From: Ectobius pallidus
Lineage: Eukaryota; Arthropoda; Insecta; Blattodea; Ectobiidae
Direction: 5' to 3'
DNA: 64,000 bases
NCBI GenBank assembly: GCA_964059195.1
Contig: CAXKWD010000008.1
Span: 46,305,502-46,369,501, forward strand
Part shown: positions 55,785 to 64,000 of the stretch, in pieces
Numbering within the stretch: the stretch's first letter is position 1
Layout of the letters: the number at the start of each line of letters is the position of its first letter
Notes under the pieces: model-generated
Told to the model about the DNA's origin: nothing
Databases searched by the model: none
The model's input: only the letters and a program-made list of their open reading frames with translations
Program-made: the position numbers and the translations under genes

Positions 55785-57060
55785 GCATTTAAGACCATTT
55801 TAAATTGAGTATAGGTTAATATTTAAAAATTCTTCAATTTTGTACATTGGATTAGATGTAAGCCAGTTATTTAGTCTATGTTTAAAACATTTAGAAGGTA
55901 AGTTGATGGTATTTTCTGGCAAGGCATTAAACAGTTTGATACCTACATATTCAAAATTTGCTGCTTAATCTATGTTGAGGAAGATCTATTAGATGTGCGT
56001 GATGAGTCTTATGACAATGTATATTCGATCTTGATATTACCTTATTGTGATTATTTTTTACATGTATAATGGCCGGTTTCTATAAACTCGCGAATTACCT
56101 ATGGGTAAATTATCTAATGCACAGAATTTACACAATTTACACAAGAATAACACCACACAAACACAAATAATTTAAAGATAGCAATCACTTACACTTGTGG
56201 CGAGTTTCTAGATAAATGTCCTCTAGGTAAATATGAAAATGACAGAAAAAATGTTCCTACAAACTCGGGCTAGATCTGTCCAAGGGTAAATCTTTGGGTT
56301 AATTTGTCCTTTCATGGATGGCTGGATAAAATTTAACCTTTCATAGGATCAATAACAATGAGAATCAAAGCCTTCTGAATTAAATTAACTGTACAACTCC
56401 AAGGCCTTGCTCATTATACCATTGTAGGTTAAATGGAACTAATTTGTCCATGGGTAATTTACCCATAGGTAATTCACAAGTTTGTAGAAACCGGGCATAA
56501 GTAGTTCAAAAATGTAGAGGTTAACAACTGTCATGATCTTTAACTCTTTAAATAATGATTTACATGGTGCATATATGTCGGCATTAGATATAACTCTTAC
56601 AGCTCTCTTTTGAAGTTTTAGAATTTGGTCAATTTGATTACTGTTTCCCCATAATATGATCCCATAATTTATTATGCTATGAAAGTAGGAAAAGTATGAC
56701 ATTCATACGTACTGAACCGGTAATATAAATGTCAAGTTACTCAGTAAGAAAATGACTCTACTGAGTCGTTTGCTGAGATTAGCAATATGATTTACCCAAG
56801 ATAGAGTGCTGTCAAGATTTATACCCAAGAGTTTTACACTGTTAGAGCTAGCTATACATTTATTTAGACTGAATGTAATTGTTTGTGTTTTATCTGAATT
56901 TAGAAATAAGTTGTTTGCAGAAAACCATTCTTTGGATTGATGAATGAAGGAATCTGTTAGATTTTCAAATTCAATCATAGAGCTATTATTGTTCAACAAA
57001 CAGGTATCATCTGCATAGACTATTGATTTGCATGTTAAGTTACAAGGAATATCATTTATG
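55785..57060 (-). pseudogene. LINE RT C-terminal half, interrupted
   Basis: NIYINDIPCNL and SIVYADDTCLLNNNSS (catalytic YADD), KEWFSANNLFLNSDKTQTI, VKLLGINLDSTLSWVNHIAN (57050-56703), YFSYFHSIINYGIILWGNSN and LKLQKRAVRVISNA (56702-56510). After the MITE: DLPQHRLSSKF, YVGIKLFNALPENTINLPSK and YKIEEFLNI. This is the Jockey/CR1-type end of ORF2, a family different from the LINEs at 2646 and 7950. Frame changes occur near 56700 and at the MITE. Confidence 0.75.
56070..56497. mobile_element. MITE with TIR TGGCCGGTTTCTA, TAA duplication
   Basis: Termini TGGCCGGTTTCTATAAACTC and, reverse strand, TGCCCGGTTTCTACAAACTT continue through AATTACCTATGGGTAAATTA, so TIRs are about 45 bp. TAA flanks both sides (56067-56069, 56498-56500), as with PIF/Harbinger elements. 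428 bp, no coding. GGTAAATT-type motifs recur inside. Confidence 0.85.
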
Positions 57061-57225
57061 TATATGTTGGTCCACATTCGCGAACAACACATGCGAAGGT
57101 ACAACGTGCTGGGGAAAACATTGTGCGTAAAGACGCCTTGCAGCAAGTGCATTTGAATTAGCAGCACCATAACAGAGATGCATGTCTGCAAGCTTGGCGA
57201 ATGTAAACCAATTCATTTTGACGTA
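57060..57225 (-). pseudogene. Mariner-like transposase N-terminus (DUF4817-like)
   Basis: Reads MNWFTFAKLADMHLCYGAAN, then SNALAARRLYAQCFPQHVVP and SHVLFANVDQ. The E/LADMH-x(2)-YG-x-A ... A-x-RLY-x(2)-FP spacing is that of the DUF4817 helix-turn-helix at the start of many insect mariner-like transposases. The rest of the protein continues near 55150 beyond the inserted LINE. Confidence 0.7.
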
Positions 57226-57471
57226 TCGCACTACTTGGTTGAGGAATAACTTTCAAACTTACAGTACTGTACTGTACAGCAGTTCTCACCAAATGACCGA
57301 TTTTGCCCCAGACTGCCGAGTTCAGACCCAAACTTTCAAAGCGCTTCCAATCACATTTGTAAGACAAAGTGTTCTAGGTAATGTAAACAAACAGTTTGCT
57401 GACACGAAGGAAGAAGAAGAAAAACAATTTTTTTTTTGGCACATCTTCATTAACAGATAAGTACACTAAAT

Positions 57472-58600
57472 ATGTTGTTCGATGCCAAGCTGGAGAAGAA
57501 ATTCTGGGCGGAAGCAGTGAGCACAGCTGTGTATCTCAAGAACAGGTCAATGACAACTGCAGTTATTGACAAAATGCCACATGAAGCGTGGTTTGGCAAG
57601 AATCATGATTTAAGTCACATTCGCTTATTTGGAAGCCCTGTAATGGTCCATGTTCCCAAGGAAAGAAGGCTCAAGTGGGACAAAAAGGCAATCCTACACA
57701 TTCTAGTTGGATTTTCTGAAAATGTGAAAGGCTATCGAGTATATGATCCTAGAAAGAATACAGTTACAATCAGCAGAGATGTGATTGTGATGGAAGATAG
57801 GACAGCTATTAAAAATCCTGTGTAGAAAACACTATGAATTGGCCTGTGAATGAAGAGGTACCAGAAGCTGATGGAATGAATAGAGTTTCAATGGTGGAAA
57901 ATTCAGAAAACTTCTCAGAACCCTTGAACTGCAATGAAGAATGCAGAGATTCAGTGGGGGAATGTTCTGATGAATCTCTGAACAGTCCAAGTCAAAGTTT
58001 ATCAGCGTGTACTAATTCTGAGAATGAAGATGGCAATGACCTTGAGATACTGAAATTTCATACAGTGAAGTGATTGAAAACACTGACAACACAGTGGTGG
58101 TAGAAGGCCCTAGGATAAGAAGACCTCCCAGTGATATGGATATTCTCCTCAGCGATTTGGATATTCAAACATTTGTGTTTCCAGTTCAGCTCAAGATGTG
58201 GAGGATATTGATTTCTCAGATGCATTGCAAGGTCCTGAAGCCGAGCGGTAAAAGCAAGCTATGAAGGAGAACTGCAGTCATTCGAGGACAATGATGCAAT
58301 CAATGTACCCAATGATGTGTCGGTAGTGAACTGTAAATGGGTGTTTAATAAGAAGCTAGACATCAATGACAAAGTGAGATACTGTGCTAGGTTAGTGGCA
58401 AAAGGATTTTCCCAGAAACGTGGCATAGACTATGAGGAGTTCTCAGTTTAATCTTAAAGATCTAGGTCCCGTGAGGAGATATTTAGGCATGAGAATTAAT
58501 GTGGCTAGAGATAATAACACAATTTCTGTTGATCAAGAGTCGTATATCAATGAACTTTTGAATAGATTCAATTTGGCTGATTGTATTATTGAATCATAAT
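57472..58600 (+). pseudogene. Ty1/copia pol remnants: integrase end and scraps of RT
   Basis: LEKKFWAEAVSTAVYLKNRS, IRLFGSPVMVHVPKERRLKW, HILVGFSENVKGYRVYDPRK and TVTISRDVIVMED (57472-57820) are the end of the copia integrase core. An acidic spacer follows (57834-58240). Then VNCKWVFNKKLDINDKVRYC, ARLVAKGFSQKRGIDYEE (58320-58445) begin the RT, and after a deletion LKDLGPVRRYLGMRI and SVDQESYINELLNRFNLADC (58455-58600) are from the later RT. No LTRs were seen. It is a dead internal piece. Confidence 0.8.
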
Positions 58601-58780
58601 TTCTTCTACAGTCAAACATTTGATTTTGTACCATGATCAAGAATTATCAAGCAACTATAGTAATTAGGTGTTGTTATTACAATTAACTTACTCTTGAGCT
58701 CCCCTTGACCTAGTATTGCCTTCCAAGTTTCGAGTGTTTGGTACTTCCTACAAATAGTCACCTGCTAGGGCCAATTTGAA

Positions 58781-60077
58781 CAGTGGCGACTATTCAGGGG
58801 AAGTAGGTGAAGTAGCACTTCACCAGTATTTTTCCTTTACAATACGTATTTTTAAAGTTTATTTTCCATATCACGAATGTTTGTTTTTACTATAATGTAT
58901 TTCTACAATTTTGAATTTCCCTCTACGACTGGTGTCAATGCTAGGAGGCAGTGAGCTCCCAAGTCCTGCTAGCATTGAAGCTGAACAAGTATTCACCTCC
59001 CCAGATGTTTGGGTAGTCTGTTCCACTAAAATTGGCTAAGGATCCACTAAGGATGGCAAGCAGCAGTTTCTCGCTTATCCCACGTCCCCATACCGACGAG
59101 AACAGACTACCCACGAAGCTGTCCCTCTTGTTCAAGCATTTCCTTCGCCAGTACCTCACAGTCTCACACTGTCAGCTCGGAGAAACAGGTGGGCACGTTT
59201 GCACTTGAATACAGGGTTCATAAAGCACATATATTATCCATCACAGCCTTGCTGTTAATACGTTGAACACTACAAATATAATTACACTGTAATTGTTCTT
59301 CTAATCCAAATCCATTGTCCAGTTTATACTCCGAAGAGAACGTGAATCATGACGTTTCATTCCTACAATGCATATTTTTCATAGGTAATCATACGACATG
59401 GAACATATTAATCACTGTACGTTAATGCCTTGAAGTATCCAGTAACAAGCTGAAGTTTATCAGGTAAAATTACATCTTTCCGACCCTCGCAAGCATATTA
59501 ACTTATAAGATAAACAACAGTCATTGGTCGATTGCTAAAGATTATTAGTCAATACCAAGTCCCCATCGCATGAATGGAATATTCTGAATAATCTGATTAG
59601 GAGAATAATAATTACGATGAACATAGACATATTCGCGGCGGAGAAGCAGGGTCGAATATATCTCATGAAACTCATTATATAGAGTGGGATTTATTAAGAG
59701 TATTCCATGAATAAAATGTATCAGATTTTATAAATAATAACTACTTTCTTACCCGAATTGTTTATAATCAAATCATCATTGTGCCAGCTGTCAGATCACG
59801 ACGTAGGCCTACTAAATGAAGAATAAAAAATGTTACCAGTTACTAACTAACCTGACAAGTAGCCTATCTTGTTTAGTGAATATTTCAATTCAGAAAGAAA
59901 TTCTACTGCAGCTAGAAGAAAAACAGCCATTATATGATGATATCACCGACAAGTTTGCAGCCTTAAAGGGCTGCCAAAGGATGTTTTGGTTTACAAGACA
60001 TAGGTGAATTCCGTTATTAACATAAGCATGTGGCATTTTTTCTCTTCACCTAATTTTCCGGCTATGAGCCGCCACTG
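58781..60077. mobile_element. hAT-type non-autonomous element (1.3 kb)
   Basis: Left CAGTGGCGACTATTCAGGGG, right on the reverse strand CAGTGGCGGCTCATAGCCGG; AGGTGAAG follows in both. Flanks AATTTGAA and ATTTTGGA agree at 6 of 8 positions, a decayed duplication. The interior shares segments with 15890-15990 and with the flanks of the hAT at 16348. No transposase frame was recognised. Confidence 0.7.
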
Positions 60078-61020
60078 ATTTTGGAATGAATTGGGACTGA
60101 GTAAAACCACTCAGGTAGGTTCTGTAATATTTATAATTTATTGAATAGTGAGTTGGATAAATAGAAGACATATATTATATATATTTTACTCGTATTATAA
60201 TCAAATAATTGAAATTCTTAACTATTTATTCCATTATGTACGGATGTTTGTAATTTTTTAAAGAAATTGTTGTAAATATAATTGGCAGCGTCGATAGTAC
60301 TAGAGAATTCCTCTGGTGACTAAGTCCTTTAAGATATTACAAATTCCTCCGTAGTGGTGTTTGTTGGATGCAGGCTTGAATTTTTGTGATTAAAGGTGCT
60401 TGATTTTGAATCTCTAGTTCTATTTCATATTTGCTTGCTCTTCACATCCTCTCCAAGCCGATTAGTTATGATACTCCTTTGGATTATTTGCCCACATATG
60501 CTTCCTGACTCCTTGGCTTTTCAGGTTAGATTCTAGTGTGCCTTGCTATTTAGATACAGTTTTAAGTTCTGTGGTTTTGAAAGAACCTTTCTACACATAG
60601 CTCTCAATAAAAAAAAGTATTCAATTTCTGTAATCAATTATTATCCTCAAAGAAGTATATCTAGCGCTGCAATAGCAGCAGCTTTCAGCTGATGGCAGTG
60701 TGTAGATTCCCTGCATCTTATTTGATTTTTTTTTTGTTCACTCCTCCATGTACTATATGTACTAGTGACCTTCTTGGCAGAGAATGTCCAGGAAGCTTCT
60801 CAAAGGAGATGTCACATTTCTCAGTTAAAAAGGTTGAGATGAATTACCTTTTTTTGTGTAAATACGTTACGGTACTTTTTATTTCCTTATCAATTCTGTG
60901 TTAGTGTAGGCCTATGTAATGTAAATCTTTGATGTTTACTTGTTATTTGGCTTCTTACATTTGTCCACATGTTTGAAGTTGATTTATCTCACTAAGTAAT
61001 TCACTTAATGAATTTTACAT
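60078..61020. other. Anonymous stretch
   Basis: No domain, RNA or transposon end recognised. A frame at 60692-60904 lacks support. Confidence 0.4.
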
Positions 61021-61040
61021 TGTGAGTAATTATTTGTCTT

Positions 61041-61042
<2 letters not shown>

Positions 61043-61078
<36 letters not shown>
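61043..61078. repeat. (CT)n microsatellite
   Basis: 18 uninterrupted CT units. Confidence 0.95.
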
Positions 61079-61079
<1 letters not shown>

Positions 61080-61440
61080 AATCCTATGCCCCCATGTTGG
61101 GGAGAAGGGCCTCCAAGTGGAGGTTTCTGTTTACCTATGTGAATTTTGTTACGCTTATTTTCCTAGAGAGGCCAGATGGGCATCTGGTAAGCCCATTGCC
61201 CCTTAACCCCCTCCAGAAACTAAGGTATTATTTGGATGTGAAAGGGCCGAGAAATTTTGTCCAGAGGCTCTAATTTAGGCTTGGAGTTCTTTTACGTGCC
61301 GTAAAGTCCCTCCCGGAGGACTCCGTGCCCAGGATTTTTATGTCCTGAAAAATCCGATCGGACCACCGGAGCCGACTTTGTCTTGTTCAGGCCTCACTTA
61401 TCCTTCAATCTCTCATTCCCCTTCTTACTACTCAGTTGTC
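61079..61440 (+). other. GC-richer unassigned segment, possibly a repeat
   Basis: Composition rises above the surroundings (GGGGAGAAGGGCCTCC, CTCCCGGAGGACTCCGTGCC, CGGACCACCGGAGCCGAC). GGAGTTCTTTTACGTGCCGT resembles a phrase I have met in arthropod and mollusc interspersed repeats. No reading frame matches a domain. Confidence 0.35.
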
Positions 61441-62740
61441 TCTAAGCTAAAGCAATAAATTAATCCACCTTGTTCCACACACGAGAAAGAAAAGAAAATC
61501 ACACACACATTTTGGAAGCAAGAAATAATTAACATGTTATGTACATTTATAATATATATATATATATATATATTAGCTCAATAAAAGACTACACAATAAC
61601 AGAAAGAACCAATTACTGCAGCAACATTATCATACAAATTTTGGGATCACATTTCATGACAATCAATGCATTCTAAATTAAATCATTTAATTTTTTCTTG
61701 ACTGGTTCTTCTCCTTTGTTATGTAAATTCGAACTAGTATTTAAATTTGGAATATCAATCTGATTTTGTTGTTTGTATGCAGTCTCTTTCATTGTAGATC
61801 TCACTTGCGTAGGTGGGGGTACATACTTTTCCGAATCTAACAAAATTTGTTCATACGTCTAGGCCAGTCAGTAGAGGTATTGTATGACGCAAAAGGTGGG
61901 GTAGAGCTTTTATTTTTAACTTGTATACATGGATACAAGCATGCAAAAAACAAAAATGCTAACACAGGCGACCACGGGAAAACTTTTGGCGGCATAAAAC
62001 CTCGAAATTTTACTACTTTTTTGGTTTTACGCCTCTAACACCTAAACAGTGCATCCTAGCGAAAAAGTTACGATATAATTAATTAAATAGCATTAAATTC
62101 TGAATCGAATGAGCACCACAACGTAATAATTTGGTCAAGTAGTATGGTCGGAAACCACGGTCAAAGAACGACATTTTTTCCCAACTTTGCCAAAAACTGA
62201 GATATAGTACTATATATGAGTCTGCAGCTTGGAAATGAGTACTCTGAGAGAAAAACTCATGAAATAAAAGTTGTAGAGCATCAAATTTTGCGTCTACTGA
62301 GTACCAACATTTTTAGTTTCTGTGAAGTACACCTCTCGAAATTGGCAATCTCCCGGTGTCCGGCAATTAGCATATGAAGGTACCTATGAGTTAGAACGCC
62401 TCAACAGTATGTAGTCCAGTCATTTGGTGCTCAAAAAGGGGGTTACCTGGAAAGTTTTCCGGGAGTTTTGAAAATTGGTGATTTTATAGATTTCGACGTG
62501 CTCTTTTCGAATTTTCACTTTGCTACCTCGTATCTTTGCCGCTCGCGCCGCCATATTGGAAAAATGGCGCGCAAAAACAGTTTTTTCACAATATCTCCTT
62601 TACGATTCATTTTACGATGAAAATAGTTATGTAATAAATTAAACTAGAGAAAATTTCCTATAATTGATGTCGTAACGATTTTTTTGTAAAATGGATAGTT
62701 TCGGCGTACGAGCGCCGCAAAGTCTACTCCGACACGTGTT
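61441..62740. other. Anonymous stretch with a (TA)n run
   Basis: (TA)n lies at 61552-61573. Around 62520-62580 GCCGCCATATTGGAAAAATGGC forms a short palindrome. No gene recognised. Confidence 0.4.
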
Positions 62741-63110
62741 TTGGCCAAAGCCACGGAAGATGCGGATACGCTAATAACAATCAATACGGCAATCAACACT
62801 TCATCTACATTTGATTCCGTAATAGTTGTCGGCAAAGATGTAGAGCATCTTATTCTTTTGACGGCTTTATCTACGCGTTCAGAGACACACACACACATGT
62901 ATATATATATATATGTTCTCAAACCAGAAAAAGGGAAAATTTCGCAACGAATATATTCAACAAAAAGTATCGTAGATAAAACAGCCGCAGATAACATAAT
63001 ATTATTTCTGCACGCCTTCAGTGGCTGTGATACAACATCAGCACTCTTTAAACAAATAAAAATAAAATCTGCTAATTTATTTAAAAAAACCAGAATTAAC
63101 CGAACTTGTC
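62741..63110 (+). pseudogene. Decayed PIN/flap-nuclease-like ORF of a transposon-associated family
   Basis: Reads VIVVGKDVEHLILLTALS, then YVLKPEKGKISQRIYSTKSI and NIILFLHAFSGCDTTSALFK. The V(V)GxDxxLLxLL ... LFLHAxxGCDTTS arrangement is a recurrent arthropod and mollusc protein family whose core I take to be PIN-like and spread by transposons. The acidic position usually following GxDT is changed (KDVEH). A (CA/TA)n microsatellite (62886-62914) lies inside the frame. Confidence 0.5.
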
Positions 63111-63508
63111 CAGGTATTCAAGAACCAAAATGTAGATCCAAAGATCATTGCTGAAGCTTCCTCCTTGCATTGAAGGTTACAGTGCCGTGAAAAGTGTGTC
63201 GTTAAACAACTATAGATAAACATGCATCACAAAATCAGCATATGAAAATAAATTTAATATTCCACCGCTGCCACCGACGGAAGCAGTAGCACGACAACAT
63301 TCGTTCCAAACCTATCACCAGGTTCAGCAGTGGTATGGAGTTGAATATATTCGTTGCGAAATTTTTCCTATTCCTGGTTTGAGATTATATCTAGGCTATG
63401 TTTGAACGCGTAGATAGAGCCGTCAAACGAATAAGAAGATCTACATCTTCGCCGACAACTGTTACGGAATCAAATGTAGATGAAATGCTGATTGCCGTAT
63501 TGATTATA
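62790..63508. repeat. Inverted duplication of the PIN-like segment
   Basis: About 63338-63508 is the reverse complement of about 62790-62965: TGAATATATTCGTTGCGAAAT pairs with ATTTCGCAACGAATATATTC, and the VIVVGKD coding segment is present again inverted. The microsatellite is missing from the second copy. Arms are about 170 bp with about 370 bp between. Confidence 0.75.
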
Positions 63509-64000
63509 TGAGCCTAGAAAAAAGACGAAAACTTCTGCGGTAAAAACGAAAATAGGTGTGTTTGATTATATTCGCTGTACTAAATTCGAAAATGCATTTC
63601 GTTTTTCTCTATCACATCTGGTTAATTGAAATTTGTGGAAAATATTATTTTGACATTTTGTATAATAAAATAGCTGTTTGCAGATTTGATGCTGAAATTT
63701 GAAACTTTTTCCTTTGCGGTAAGTGGTGTGATAGGCGATCTTAACCAATTTTGGGTTACTGAACATGAATCCGTTGACCGTTTCTACGTAACACGTCATG
63801 TTTTCTTGAATAGGTACTTCACAACGAGAGATATAAGTTATTGCTTAGACTAGCTTACAGGATAAAAAATACTTAAAAATTAGGATAATTTTGATAATAC
63901 TTTCGGGGAAAAATAAAATAATATTTTCAAACAGTCCAAGACGTATGTAATCCAGTATTTTTTGTGAGTGCAGGCCAAATAAATTTATTTTTCCAAATCA
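63509..64000. other. Anonymous right edge
   Basis: AT-rich; nothing recognised. Confidence 0.4.

Larger units (their letters stand above)
55519..57060 (-). mobile_element. 5'-truncated LINE inserted in the mariner-like element
   Basis: The minus strand carries the last part of an RT, a 3' UTR and a (TAAA)n-type tail (55519-55555). The RT starts abruptly near 57060. It is itself interrupted by a MITE (56070-56497). Confidence 0.75.
54060..57290 (-). mobile_element. Tc1/mariner-type element, split by a LINE
   Basis: The transposase starts on the minus strand at about 57225, is interrupted between about 57060 and 55150, and continues to 54232. CAGTACTGTA-type repeats lie at both ends. Termini and TA duplication could not be fixed. 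Confidence 0.65.

Noticed and set aside
57182..57460. 92-codon plus-strand frame
   Set aside because: It overlaps the minus-strand mariner transposase N-terminus, which has a recognisable pattern.

Overview
The window looks like nuclear DNA of an arthropod, most likely a large-genome insect. Coding density is very low, the sequence is AT-rich, and almost every long reading frame belongs to a eukaryotic transposable element (TE). TE composition, including LINE tails of a type I associate with cockroaches and termites, makes me lean towards Blattodea, but this is only a guess. No bacterial operons, CRISPR arrays or rRNA genes were seen.

The only convincing host-gene piece is a terminal coding exon at 15529-15658 resembling the C-terminus of MOSC-domain proteins of the mARC (amidoxime-reducing component) type. 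Everything else with a recognisable protein is a retrotransposon or DNA transposon, whole, decayed or nested.

Layout. 1-2645: a hAT-like terminus, a fold-back MITE and AT-rich sequence. 2646-7220: a nearly complete two-ORF LINE (PHD finger plus SGNH ORF1; endonuclease/RT ORF2). 7950-11250: a second LINE split by a pogo-like element that itself contains a MITE. 11449-15116: two Ty3/gypsy fragments joined head to head, one LTR interrupted by a 1.09-kb element with TIR CCCTAGTAGCAC. 15529-15658: the host exon. 16348-20158: a ZBED5-like hAT transposon with a 1.1-kb foreign block. 20.2-29.2 kb: mostly anonymous sequence with small hAT MITEs, a tRNA-derived SINE, a decayed Penelope-like fragment split by a MITE, and a TTAA-flanked MITE.

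29167-44638 is one BEL/Pao-type LTR retrotransposon on the minus strand, bounded by the 5-bp duplication ATCCC. Its two LTRs (about 1.6-1.7 kb without insertions) carry different later insertions, so each LTR preserves the empty sites of the other. The left LTR holds the CCCTAGTAGCAC element and a MITE that in turn holds a Penelope-like element with an uninterrupted 824-codon RT/GIY-YIG ORF and a hammerhead-like motif. The right LTR holds a LINE 3' fragment and a Merlin (IS1016-like) transposon that itself holds a hAT MITE.

46343-49387 (minus) is an uninterrupted 1014-codon RT ORF with N-terminal zinc fingers and a C-terminal restriction-like endonuclease signature. 50.1-50.8 kb is a degenerate AT minisatellite. 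52-64 kb is a mosaic of LINE tails, a Tc1/mariner-type transposase split by a LINE that is split by a MITE, copia remnants, a hAT derivative and decayed domestication-type ORFs. The main value of the window is as a layered record of TE invasions with several built-in empty-site controls, plus two potentially recently active retroelements.
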